This document shows positions 1 through 11,992 of a stretch of 64,000 nt of DNA, piece after piece. Position numbers and translations under genes: made by a program. Origin of the DNA: Hypoxylon rubiginosum (Eukaryota > Ascomycota > Sordariomycetes > Xylariales > Hypoxylaceae); assembly GCA_902806565.1 (NCBI GenBank), contig CADCXA010000055.1, positions 558,001-622,000 of the forward strand, read 5' to 3'. Each line of letters starts with the position of its first letter. Position 1 is the first letter of the stretch. The notes under the pieces are model-generated. The model was not told the origin of the DNA. It did no database searches and was given only the letters and a program-made list of their open reading frames with translations.

Positions 1-389
1 CCCGGAAGTGAATCCAAGGTAATAACAGTGAGCTTGTTTGCAGCAGAGCTCACACGGGAGTCGGATGATACGTCTCTTGCATCAAGATGGGTCGGAGTTG
101 AATCCATGATGACGGACGTGTTTCTTACAATATCGAGCTGTCGGAGAAGCGAATCCGTGATAATGAGTTGGTTGGAAACCGAGTCCATAGCGCATTCCAA
201 GGGCGTGCCTCTAACAAAGTTGTTGAGCTCAGTTATAATGATAGTCATCGCGGATGTAAGAGGTATGTCTGCTGTAATCTCGTGGCACACAACCCAATCC
301 ACAAGGTCACCGAATTCTTTGTCTCTTCTCTCATTTGAGATCTGAGTTGAGGTCGAATTCATGACAGGTTTACGTGATTTCTCCATCAT
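1..389 (-). CDS. Partial unrecognised protein, N-terminal part (runs off left edge)
   Basis: An open minus-strand frame enters the window at base 1 and has no stop before the edge. The first in-frame ATG is at 389-387 (Met-Met-Glu-Lys-Ser), giving 129 complete codons to the edge. The same frame stays open upstream to a stop at 663-665 but has no ATG there, so the start at 389 is a choice and an upstream exon is possible. The visible protein is polar, rich in Ser/Thr/Asp, with a short Glu-Arg-Arg-Asp-Lys segment and no recognisable domain, signal peptide or membrane span. A plus-strand frame over 28-345 is also open, so coding status is not certain. The missing C-terminal part would decide its family. 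Confidence 0.4.
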   Translation of the reverse strand, partial: MMEKSRKPVMNSTSTQISNERRDKEFGDLVDWVVCHEITADIPLTSAMTIIITELNNFVRGTPLECAMDSVSNQLIITDSLLRQLDIVRNTSVIMDSTPTHLDARDVSSDSRVSSAANKLTVITLDSLP

Positions 390-2243
390 GAATGGAGGCT
401 GATGGAAGATGTTGGCTGTTATGGGGATGGCTATTGCTAGAGCGATTCGTGTGATGGAGGATAATGTTGAAGTTGGGGACGTGTGAGGGTAGGCTTCGAT
501 GAATATAGATGTGGACGAAGATCGGTTTAGATGGATGGGGTTCTGCGAGTATGGTTTCGGAACAGTAGATTTGTGGAAAAGGAAAGGAGAGCAGTAAACA
601 AATGCATATATGCTCTTGAGATTTGGGCTTCGAGTAAAAATGCACAAGCTACTACAGTCACATCACTACAGATACTACCAGCTACCCACCATTCATTCTG
701 TCTGGAAACTATCGTGTTTTGGTGACAAATGACAACTCTCGCGGTCGTCATCGATGACTGGGAGCTAGTTAGCTGCCTCATTTCCCACGATAGGTACCGC
801 CTTTAGGTATCAGGTGGCCCGAGCAATCTAGTAACGTGTTCCCCTTATCTGATGATGTGTAGCACCTAGTGTGAGTACGCGTGGTAGGTAGAAGGCTAAG
901 TTAGAGGCTACCACAGTTGCCTTTACTCTTCTCAAAAGAGTACACTAATGACGGAGGGTACTAACATGCAATGATGAAGATGTTGTCCCAGAGATCACAA
1001 CAGAACATGACCAAGGGAGTTGTCAAAATACTCGGGAGTACTAACGATAGAATAATAATTTACGAACTTTATTGATTTGAAAAGTACTGAATGCAATATA
1101 CTGCTACTCAGGAGAAAAGAAAGGGATGCAGGCTGAATAGGGGCTAAAAAGGGGCTCATGTATGGAATGCCAAGACCACTTCGTGTCAATTGCTCACACC
1201 TACCACCATTTTAAGATGAATAGTCGAAGACCTTGGGTTTATTAAGTACCTAGTAAATGATAATATATAAACAGATATTCAGGTTGTCTGATTGCACCCT
1301 CATTGCCAAGCAATCCCGTGAAAGACAAATTAGCCAAATGCTTTGCATGAAAACAGGAAACAAGCGAAAGCAGAGCCACACACAAGAGCATCATATCACA
1401 TCACGTCGCGGTCAAATGCCAACTTGGAAGATAAATCATCGCATCTTGTAGAGAGGCGTGCCTCTTCAACACTATGGACCTATGCTGCCCCTAGGACCAA
1501 CATTCGCAATCCCTTATCCGCGAGAACCCTGGTCAGTCCGACCATCCACCCCTAAACGCCAGGCTCTCCTAAGGATCCGTCTTCCACCGTGTTCTAGGAG
1601 CTGGTACTGAAACCAAGACTTCCTGGAACGCGCGGTGCAAATCATTATACTCATCGCAAAAAGCAAACATCTTGCTAAACCGTGGATGTGAGAAGTTCTC
1701 ACTGCTAAATAATATGAGACGCCGGGAGATGGGTATCTGCTTTCCTCCTGTAGTTCCCTCTCCTTCTAGGGGTTAACGCAAGCAAATATATGTTGTATAG
1801 TTTACTCGCTGGGAATGTCAACCCCCAACCCCCTCTCTTACTCTATTGCTGTCTCTCTAATATCGTTTCATCCATTATGAGACAAACCAGAGACAATGCA
1901 GTTTAGCATGTCTATTCCCTTAGACTTAAACAAAAGGCGATCCCACACAAGCAGTCTGCTGAGCACTAAATGGCAGACAACGGATATAGAATTGGCCTTG
2001 GTCGATATAGGTGTGTAAGGGTGGTAAAGGATGGTTTCCATCCAATAACTCACAGTGCCATGTGCGATGCTTTCCATAACCAAGGCCAATGGCTATGGAT
2101 GCTTCACAGCTCTTTGCTCGATCCAATCAGATGTTTGTCAACACCTAATTTTGCAAAAATCGCGCCTGGGAGCTTGCACCGCCACTGTGACCCTGACCAG
2201 AATCTTCAAAACTGAGGTTGTAGCGTTCACCGAAATAGCAGTA
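390..2243. other. Intergenic, no gene seen
   Basis: Only short, low-complexity frames on both strands, none with splice signals joining them into a protein. It lies between the partial gene at the left edge and the 3' end of the J-domain gene, so it should hold the partial gene's promoter and the J-domain gene's 3' UTR. Confidence 0.5.
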
Positions 2244-5225
2244 CTACTTGACTCTTTCTCTGAACAGCTTGAATTCGCGAATCTGGGCTTCGTGGTTCTC
2301 GCGAGCGGCATACCACCACTGGTCGACCTCTTTGTCTTGCTCGAGTTCCGTCAAGTAATCGTCCGTGGTTTCGTCAAGCCAATTTGCTCCGCGATGCTGA
2401 CGACGAATTCTGAAGTTGTTCTCACGAGCTGTGAAATGGCCCATAATTTGGGAGTTGAAAGTATCCCATTTGTCCATGTACTGATGAAAATCATCAACGT
2501 ATTTCTTGAACTGCGTTACGTTGGGCCGAACAACCCCAATCTGAGCAATACCCGGAGGGAGACGCGGAGCAACGGGTGGAGCAGGGAGGTTCAGGTGTAG
2601 AGACTTAGGCGCAGGGTCTCTGTCCAGATGAATCTGTTCCGAGGGTTGACTCTGAAAGGGCAATGTAGATTTCAAGTCGCTGAAATCTTTAAGACCCCTG
2701 GGAGCTGGGTCAATGAATGGCTCCACCTTTGCGAAGTCTGACATGCGGAACTCCTCAGTATCCTCTGAGCCGCCATGGTGAGCCACGAAGGGATTGGCTG
2801 CAGGTGTAGGCACTGATTGAGTAGTACTGGTGTCTTCAATTTCGATCGAGGGCGCTTTTGTCGTCTTCACATTTTGCGCCGGGCTCGCCGGCTTGGGTCG
2901 TACACCATTCAAATCTCCTGCTCTCCAGTCTTCTCTGTGGGGCTCAACGGGGATCTTGCGGGCGCCATTCGTCTGGGATGCCTTGGGAGTGCTATCGACA
3001 TTCTGTGGCGGAGGAGAGTCAATATCCATGGCATTTATGCTGTCGGTGCTAACTCGGCCGGACTTAGACGACGGGCGGGAAGTTTCTTGGAATCCTTCGC
3101 TTTCGTCCTCGTCCACTAGCCCAGCCGTGCCTGCTGTCATCTTGACCGGTCTCTGTTTTTTTGCGTTAGTGCGGCGGGTAGGGGAGTTAGAAACACTACG
3201 TGATGGCTGAGGCACAAAGTGTTGGGATCCTATCTGATCATTCCATTGACCAGCTGAAAAGCCCTGCCCAGCAGCATTTTCTGAGCCTTCCTGCACAGGT
3301 GGCACACTCCCAGCTTGCGTTTGTTTGGACTTCATAGTTTGTCGGCGACTGGTGCGGGCGCGGGACTGGGGTCTCAGATTTGCCGGTGTCTGGGGGTCAT
3401 TTGCTGCTGCATTGCCTGCACTAAACTCCCAACCATCAGGAAGCTCATCTTCAACAAACTTAGTGTTGATGTTGTCAGCACTGTGTCTAGAAAGTCCTTC
3501 TGTGCTAGCACTTTTGTCATTTGTGTTGTCTCCGTTCTGAAAGGTAAATCTAGACCAGGATGCAATGTTAGCACTGGACGTAGCTGATTGGGATGAGATG
3601 TCTCCAGCTTTTTCTTTTGCTTTGCCCTTGCCCTTGTCATTCAATAGTAGACCGCCAATAAGACTCCCAAGGTCATATCGCATTCTTTTCTCAAAGTCTG
3701 ACAGATCAGAAGGGTTGATCTTCACTCCACCACTCGGAGGGTTGAGCTTAACTCCTTCACTTGGAGGATTGTAGTGATTGGAGTGAGAATGGTGAGAAGC
3801 TGCGTTGGCAGTCTGTGATGTAGGTTTTTTGCCGCGACTGGACTTGTCTCTGGTAGAGCACTGCTCGGGTTGGGGCTTGGGTGCATTGGATGATTTCATA
3901 AACGGTCTTGCATACACTGAAGGGCCGTTATTGACCGGCGCCGAACTTTCACCTGGCATAGACGCTGAGTTTGGCTCAAAGTCAGCATAGCACATGTACA
4001 AATGGGGAGGAAAGAACGTACATTTGCCCGGGGTATCTGCAGCATTGCTGGGGTCAAATTTAGGCTTGTACCGATCAGCAGTTCGTGAATGACTGCTTGG
4101 CTTCTCGGGAGTAAAATCCGATCGAGCATCATTATTTGTACTTCGTGGCGTACTGGAGCTTCGAGGTCTAGCCTGTGGGTATGCTCCCGGCATCTCAGGT
4201 CTCCAAGGCGAACGTGTGCTAGGCGAGCGTGTGCTCGCAGTACGACCAATAGCCGGTCCGTCGTCAAACAGACTGGTCTTTTCTCCACCAGGAGTCTGAT
4301 ACGGGGTACTTTGTCGATCATCCCAGAACTTCTCTTTGAATTGGGCAAGCGGATCTGCTGAGGCAGGAGTGGCAGATGTGGCAGAAGCGTGGACATCGGC
4401 ATGAGTCGTATCAGGTATTACGCCATCGAAGAGACTCGAGTGAGTTCGATTTGTAAAGTAATTATTGCTGGGAACAGGAGGTTCATCTCCTAAACCTGGA
4501 GAATGTGGAACATAGCCAGTTCTCCGGTTGCCAAAGGACGCCTGAGCTTTCTGTTGTTGAGAAGCTGTTCTAGGCGGCACACCATTGGAATTAGAAGATT
4601 TCGTCTCTTGTGTTGTTGGGGCGGGCGCTCGTCTGGCGGTAGGCGGAGGTGCTCGTCTTGTTGAGTTTGATCTCATGCTTTCCCAGGCCTCGGCGTTGCT
4701 CTTGCGAGACTGTGGATCTTCTCTAACATTGGAATATGCTGTCCGAGGCATTTCCTTGGCAAAAGTCTTGTAGCGTTGAGCACCAGAGTGAGGGTGAGGT
4801 TGGGGGGGAGGCTGGGTTGGCGGCTTGGTTGGCGGCCGTCGAGTAGGAGGCCGTGTAAACTCTTTGCCATAGTCCTGATACGGGTTGCCTCTGACGCCAG
4901 AGGCTCTCGGGAAGCGAGACATATGGTTCTTTCGAGCCTCATCATATTGCGCTTTAGCGATCGGGTCGGTAAGGATTTCTAGAGCCGATTGGATCGTCTG
5001 AAATTTGAGGTTTGCTTCGGCTTCTTTGCCAACATTCTTGTCAGGATGATATAACATAGCTGGAGATGGAATAGTTAGCTAGGAATGCACTATCAAGACG
5101 TCGTAATAGGAAGCGCGGGTAGGATTACCTAGTTTCTTGAACTGCTTCTTGACATCGTCTACCGAAGCATTTGGCGAGACGTCGAGGTCCGCATAGTAAT
5201 TGCGGGTCTTATCGAATTTCGGCAT
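2244..5225 (-). CDS. J-domain (DnaJ/Hsp40) protein with long disordered region
   Basis: Two exons: 5129-5225 and 2244-5059, with a 69 nt GT-AG intron (5060-5128) inside the J domain; 970 aa. The J domain fills about residues 8-75 and keeps the HPD tripeptide at 37-39 (LYHPDKN), which stimulates Hsp70 ATPase. The start at 5225 gives the usual fungal beginning MPKFDKTRNYYADLDV. Residues about 80-830 are low complexity, rich in Pro, Ser, Thr, Gln and Asn, with a short duplicated motif (NPPSEGVKLNPPSGGVKINP) near the middle. The last 110 residues are charged, Trp/Tyr rich and probably helical (VTQFKKYVDDFHQYMDKW), and look like a second conserved module. There is no zinc-finger or Gly/Phe region, so this is a class III (type C) J protein. 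Its Hsp70 partner and client cannot be inferred. Confidence 0.85.
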
Positions 5226-7110
5226 GATGGCAGCCTTGGAGAGAAGGCATATATGAATGAAGGGAGGAGGACGGTAGTCACGAATGAGGAACGAGGATAC
5301 GCGCTAAGCGACAAGGGAGTGTAGTCTTCTTCTTGTTCATCCCAGCTTAAAGTGTCGTTAGAACGTAGTAGTGGGATGCGCAGTTGTGCAGGCGGAGTTG
5401 CGTGATGGTCAAATGGTGGTATCGGTATTGTCTGACTCGAGTGTAAATAATGGGGGGTAGCAGACGGTTGAGAAACGTTGCTGTATTTCCCTCGGTCGTA
5501 GGACAAGGTGGATGGGCTGCTGGCGAGGACGCAAGTGTGCTTTGGTATTTTCGAGGGCCAGCGCCTCGATGTGAAGGTAGAGAATCCCCTGGTGTGGTGG
5601 GTTGGCAGACTTGTTGAAGTTATTTGTTGCGCAGCTGCTGGCTGGGAGACGCGCGGGAAAGGTACGTAGGTACTGCAAAATAGAGTTGAGTAAAGTTGGG
5701 TTTTACTGATTACCCGCAGGCAGGTGGGGGGGGGGGCTGACAGGGACCAGGGGCAGCTAACCTTAGGGTCTACAGACCGCGGGGCTGTGGTTGCAATTCA
5801 GCTCAAATGCGAAAGTAAAAAAAATAAAGAACAGACGAAATCGTAAAAACAAATCTTGTCTGTGCGCATCTATATTAAAGTTGCATTTGTCGATCACCGT
5901 GATGAGTGAATAAGGTTGGCAGATAGAGGAAAAAGGGTCGGTACAATAGTAAGATGTGTGAGAATCATCTGCGTGGAGAAGCTGACAGAGAAGATATGGA
6001 TCTTGTGATGCAGCATCTGCCAATATGCATGTCATCCGGCGGGTTTGCTGGTTTTAGGTGCTGGCTGTTTATCGCTGGTTCACGATAGAAAGGGATTGGA
6101 TTCTAGAAATTGTTTTCTGTCTCACAATTCAACTAGAATTACATCGTACTTGCCCTGAAGAAAACCCTAGGCGATTTTGAAATGACGTCAGCCTTTAATC
6201 GCATAGCGGCAGGTACACCCGTGGACCTATCTAAGTGCATAAATACTCGTAAATGCTATCTCCGAATAAGGCAATTGGAGAACATTGACGAATGCATCGA
6301 ATCTTGAATCAGCCCTACACGCAATGATGTGTTAATACCCAAGGTACCTACGGGCCCCCGGTATATAACAATATTATTATAAGGATTGTCTATGCCTAAT
6401 GCCTAATGCCTACATATTTTTGGTGCCTGAGATATCCCACTCGTGATCTGGACTTACATACATAGTTGAGATACGAAGTACGTATGATCATAATACCAAT
6501 AGGAAGGTTAGGTCAGCAGTTAGACCCAGATCGTGCTCGTTGAAACCCTGCTGATGCGCTTCGGAACCTAGCATTAGTATAGGTCCCGAATAGATGGTTC
6601 CTTGCTACTGCATATCTTTTAATAAAAACGCCGTTTCGTACTCTTGTCATAACCACACCATCGCCACCCCATCGCCGATGAATGGCGTACAGGCACCACG
6701 TACCTGGTTGCAGACGTCAAGATAGGGAAATCTCCGAATGTTACATTAATCGTCATGGTGCATTGGATTAGGTGTGCTCGCCAAGGAGCACGCATATAGT
6801 AGGTGTGATATAGTCGTCATTATTATTCGGACTTCGCAAGGTGTGAATAGCCTCAGTTGAGGCCGGGCTATATTTATATACCTCCAGGACGAGACAGGCC
6901 TGCTTCCTCTTCTTTCAAGTCTCGCATGTTCATGAAGTGACAATACCCTGGACCATAAACGCCGAAACCCCCTCCTAACCGAACCAAAACGTCCATTGTC
7001 ATGATTAAGATAAACCGACAGCGCCAACCTAATGCAATAGCTTTAACAAACTGCCACGGGATGTCCCAACCCCACTGCTAGGAGTTTTTAGTATAGCTCG
7101 TCCCATCATT
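5226..7110. other. Intergenic, promoter side of the J-domain gene
   Basis: No convincing coding frame. It holds the upstream region of the J-domain gene and the 3' flank of INCENP. An 11-base G run lies at 5726-5736, and a short AT-rich stretch with repeated TGCCTAA follows near 6391-6412. Confidence 0.5.
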
Positions 7111-10100
7111 CTATACCATATCTCGACTCATCTCATACGTCCAACCCCCGTCACGTCTCATCTTGTCCCTCGCCGCGAGGTCCTTGCGGATATCCTCCTC
7201 AGTCAGCCTATCGGAACCACTCCAGTTGGCACTCGAAGTTCTGGCCCGGAACTTGTGGAATCGGTCTTTACTCTTCGCGAACACCTCCTCCATGTTGAGG
7301 GGACCCGGTGCTCCAAAAACCTGGAAAGGATCTTGGGTCTCCTGTTCGACAAGCGCCTTCCGGAGATTCGGCGAGTCAGCCCAAGACGCAACTAAGTTGC
7401 TTCCACCATCATCATATTCATCATCCTCATCGTCCGTGTTAATCTCCGGCAATTCGATTGACTCGCCGTTCTGGAATCGTGGAGAGGATCTTGTCGCTGA
7501 CTTGGCAGCCGACTTGGTAGCTGTGACTCCCTGAGGTCGTCCAGGCGTCTTGTAGGACGGGCCAGCTGGGTTGGGGTTGGGTGCAAAGGGGATAGGGGCT
7601 TTGGACACTTGGGCCATGTCCAGTGGGTGAGCAGCCTTGATCTGGCCGTTATGTTGGTTCGTGACGGTGGTCTTGAACAAGTCTCTATTACCAGTAAGAG
7701 ACGCTTTCGCATATCCCGATGGGAACATCGACTTGTTTGGCATATCCTAGTATTGTATTAGTATTAGTATTTTCCCTGGATAGTATTGTAGATATATGAA
7801 TCACCTTTTTGTAACCACCTGACGGGCGTACGGGCGCCCCTTTCAGGTTTGGCTGTTTCTCTGCTTCAGCATCGTCGTCAAACTCGTCTGTCATGCGCAT
7901 TCGCTTCGACTCTTTTGGTTGGTAGCCCGTGCCACCGCGAGCCGGGGCCTGGCGAGCATTGTCATCATTATAATCCTGCTGCAGAGGTCGCTTCGTAGCC
8001 GCCTTGGACGCATTTGACAACATCGCGTTGACCGGCCGCCCGGTGTCCTCTTGAGAGCGTTGAATAGTCGACGTCATGCGAGAGGGTGGGCGAGGGCCAG
8101 CACCTTCAGCCCGGCTATAATCGGGAGGACCGTTCGGCTGGCTTCGAGATGCCGGCGGAGGCGCTCTGGTTTGCTTCGCCTTCTCAAGCATCGCCTGTCT
8201 ATGTGCGTTCTTTTTTGCCTCCGCCTGTTGTGCAGCCTGCTTTCGCTCTTCCTCCTTCTGCCGCTCGGCCTCTGCCCTTCTTTGCTGCTCTTGACGTCTC
8301 TCCTCCTCCTGCATAGCCGCTCTCTTCCGCTCTATTTCGGCTTTGGCATCACGCTTACGCTGTGCTTCCCGTTCTTCTTGCTCTTTCCTTCGAGCCGCCG
8401 CTTCGAGTGCTTTAGGTCGACCCGAAGATGACGTCGAGCTCTTCAGACTCTGAAGCGAGGGCTTAGCCTGTAATGAGGGCTGGCTGGCTTTGTTCTTGGA
8501 CTGAGGCTGAGAAAGAGTCTCGTGCAGATTTGATGATAGAGCGTTATTGGTCGGGTGATATTGAGAATGCTGAGAACCCATGTTGACTCGGATAACGGTA
8601 GGCGCCTGCTTCGCCTTGCTCACCGGCTCCTTTGCTGGCCTGATAGGGCGCTTGAGCTCCCTACCTTTAGTGGCCGAAGGGGGTGCAGCAGACCGAGGTG
8701 CCGAGGGCGGTGGCATTAGATTAGGCGCATCGATCATATCGACGTCACCAGTCTGCGTGTCATCATCAGGCGTTGGAGCAGCTGCTTTCCCTTCAGCAGC
8801 AGGCTGCGCCTTGGCTTTGCGTGGGCTTGATCGGGTGCTTTTCGCTGTGTTGCTTGGAGTTTGTGCGACAGTCTTCTTCTCTTGCTCCTTCTGTGCGGTA
8901 AGCTGCTTCTCCATGGCAGCAACCCTTTCCTGCTCTTTACTAAAGACTCGAGCCTTCTCGCGCTCCTTTTCGCGAGCCTTTTCGAGCTTCTCCATCTGCT
9001 CAGCCATTCGTCGCGCTTCTTTTGCCTCTTTCTCTTTGCGCTTCTCCTCAGCCTTCTCCCGCTCTATCGAAGCTCTCGTCCTTCGGCCCTCTGTACGTGT
9101 CGGGCTAGCTGTGCTCGCAAGCGTCTGGGAATCCGGGGCGTGACGAGATAAATCCGGGTAGAGGGCCTGCGCATCCCTGTTCTGAGGGGACGCGAGTGAA
9201 TCAACGGAGGGGATAGGATGTAGGCCTAATCTCATCGTAGATGGCGACAAGAGCGAAGTTTTACCTTCGGCACTAAGCGCGGCACTACTTGCAAGCAAGC
9301 CCTTCGAGCTCTTAAGGATAGAAGACAACTTGTTCTTAACCTGCTTTAGCGGACTGTCTCTGAAGCCACGCGATGGTGACTTCGTGGGCGTGCTGGGCAC
9401 CCCCGTCTCGGAGACTGTAGCAAGAGTCGGGTTGGAGACAGAAATAGTCTTCTTAAGACTCGCTCCATCACCGCCTGCAATCTCCTGCAGTGGCAACATC
9501 GGGACAGACACGGACTTGTGGTGACCGAAGGTGTGAGCTGCGCGTTCTGGGATCGGAGGACGCTCGGGAGATTTGGATCGACTTGTAAGCTGGCGAGTCT
9601 TAGGCACCGCAAACTCGTTACCACCAATTGTATCCCTGCCGGACACACCCTCCATCACGTCTGCGGTATAGCTCTTAGACAATCCTGGGCGCGGACTGCG
9701 GTAGTCAGAAGCATTCTCGGGCGAACCGAGAGGCTGGATCCAATCGTCTTCGTCGTCCGGGAAAGCCCCCGGGGTGGTTGTCTTCTTCGGCGAAGGTAAT
9801 GGCTTTTCCCGAGACAAAGTCTGCGGAGTCGGAGCTGAAGCCACAACTGGCTGAACAGCTGTATCTGGAATTGATTTAGGTCTCGAAGGTGCTTGCGGCT
9901 GGCCCAGTTTGCTGATCTGGTCTTGAAGACGTTGGGTATAGGTCTTGTTGTGAGACGACGCGTTCTCTAGCTGTGGTCGCGGTCCAGAGTTTGATACAAA
10001 CGGATCATCGACATCCATATCATCGTTTTCGTCATCCGTGAGGTCCTGTTTTGCCTGTCCTAAACTCTTCCCTCCGGTTTGCCGATTGTAGTAACTAGTT

Positions 10101-11269
10101 CGATTCTGCTCTAAGTGGCTAGTTCTTGATGTTCGGTTACCAATGCTCTTATGGGTAATGGGCTCCCGCGCAGGCAGAGACGCGAAGTTTAGACTGCTCT
10201 TGCGAACGATGGGACGGATAGGACTCGAACCATCAGAAGGGGATCTTGACGGCTCTTCAAGCACAGTTTCCATTGCATCCACTTCGGACGCATGGCCTTC
10301 GGGGCCTGAGTGTGCATGTTCAACAGCTGAGGACTCCGTAGGGGACGCCTTTGGAAAATCACGTTCGGGTGATAGTATAGGTGAGCCTGCTGGAGTAGTA
10401 CTCTCATTGTGGGCTCCACTTTTCGCTGGCGAGGTTTCTACGGCGACATGAGCAGTAAAATATTGGGTATCGAGATCACCTGCGTTTGTCTGAAGCGTAG
10501 GATTCGGCGAGTGTTGGGTTGGGTCCTCGTTTTGGTCATGATCAGAAGACGCGTGGAAATGCCTGTCATCTTCCATATTCGTCTGTTGACTGAAGGGTTG
10601 CGTGGCATCATCATCAACGGCGTGATGATCCACGTCCATCGCGTCTTGGGATTGGCTTCCGTGATATCCGGAATCCACCATGGAAGTCGGTTGTTTTGAG
10701 GCTGCAGGTTTCGGTGGAAGCGCGTGTTTCGATGGGCTCGGCATGGCAATTCGCTTCGCAGGGGAGGGTGAAGGAGATGGCTGGGGGTCTGCAGCAATTT
10801 CAATTCTAGGCGTGTTGTTTCGATTGATGTTAGATATCGCGAAGGGGTTCGGGGCGCCTTTGGGAGTAGAGGAGAAAATATCTGCTAGCGGCTGGGAATT
10901 GTTAGCGATGACAATATCACGAAAGGCAGTAAGAGGGTGTACCCACCTTGCGAGCTTCTCCTACGTTTACCTTGCGGACAGTCCGAGGAGTCTTGCCACG
11001 TAATTTGCCTGGAGTTTTGAATATCTCGGCAACATTGCTATAGCGATTGTTAGCTTGAAGGGGTTTAAAAAGAGATTTGAGGTGTATACGCACATCTGAT
11101 TCTCACTAAATATCTCGGCCATATGCTCGTTCAACCAGTCAAAGTCATTACGCGCAGAAAAGGAAAACTCTTCAACCTCTGACTGCGCAATTTGCAGAGC
11201 AGAGGACCTCTCCTCGGAGACCCATGGCGCGGAGCCAACTGGCAGACGCGCCTTTCGTGGCCCGGCCAT
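7111..11269 (-). CDS. sli15: Inner centromere protein (INCENP/Sli15), chromosomal passenger complex scaffold
   Basis: Four exons: 11094-11269, 10947-11037, 7805-10891 and 7111-7746, with introns of 56, 55 and 58 nt; 1329 aa. The N-terminus (MAGPRKARLPVGSAPW..., then SEVEEFSFSARNDFDWLNEH) matches the conserved fungal INCENP head that binds Survivin/Borealin partners. Two long charged segments rich in Glu, Lys and Arg, in the middle and towards the C-terminal part, would form coiled coil or single alpha-helix. The C-terminal IN-box that binds and activates Aurora kinase is clear at about 1215-1265: IELPEINTDDEDDEYDD, then WADSPNLRKAL and DPFQVFG. Scattered SP/TP sites suit CDK control. An in-frame ATG lies 48 nt upstream (11317), but the conserved start is at 11269. 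The protein acts at centromeres and the spindle midzone. Identification by the head and IN-box is firm. Confidence 0.92.
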
Positions 11270-11992
11270 CGCAACTCGGCCAGAAAACGCGTTAACTGTG
11301 TATCGAATCGCGTGCAATTCACTCGACGAAGTAGACGAAGAAATGTTTAAACTTGGTGTTCAAGTAAACATAACTTGAAGGTAAAGAGAAAAGGAAAGCC
11401 GGTGGAAGACGGGACGTGTCAATTCCAACACCAGTCTTGGTAGTTAATAGTTCAATGGTTGGTGTAGAAGCTGGGCAGATTGGCAAGGTAGACGAAATAT
11501 AGACGAAATACGTCGAGTTGCGAAGTTGTAGGGATTGTGGGTAGGAAACCGTTACTAGAATATTATTGGCCAGACCCGAGACCAGGTGTAAACAGAGGAG
11601 CTTTGACCACACACAGAACCAGGGTGCGTTTAGTGGATCAACCTCTCAAACCCGGGGAACAATGTGCACTATCTCCTCTATTTACAGCACGTCAATGACC
11701 TAAGGTAACTATAATTCCATTCCATTTTCAGCGTGATAACACCAGCTCTTTCAATCAGAATCTTATACTAACTAACAACCCTTCATTGATCTAGGTTTAA
11801 TATTAATAAGGTGTTTTATATAGTCGTATTATCGGCGATTAAAGCTCATGAAAGAAGCATTAAAATTGATCAAAACTCATAACAGTATTCAAACTAGAGC
11901 TCGATAAAGGTACCGTTGGCTTAAATCTCAAGCAATCACAACAGAACTTCATAACACACTACCTACCTATAGACAGATAATATTGGCATATT
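11270..11992. other. Intergenic between INCENP start and PARP-like gene end
   Basis: About 720 bases between two minus-strand genes; expected to hold the INCENP promoter and the 3' UTR of the ADP-ribosyltransferase gene. The half nearest the transferase gene (about 11700-11990) is A/T-rich. No gene seen. Confidence 0.5.

Noticed and set aside
8051..9151. Several plus-strand frames of 76-187 codons opposite INCENP
   Set aside because: They are shadows of the Glu/Lys/Arg-rich coding sequence, which yields Leu/Ser/Cys-rich frames on the other strand.
10208..10235. tRNA-like T-arm text (GGACTCGAACC) on one strand
   Set aside because: It lies inside the INCENP coding frame, and no acceptor stem, D-arm or anticodon arm fits around it.
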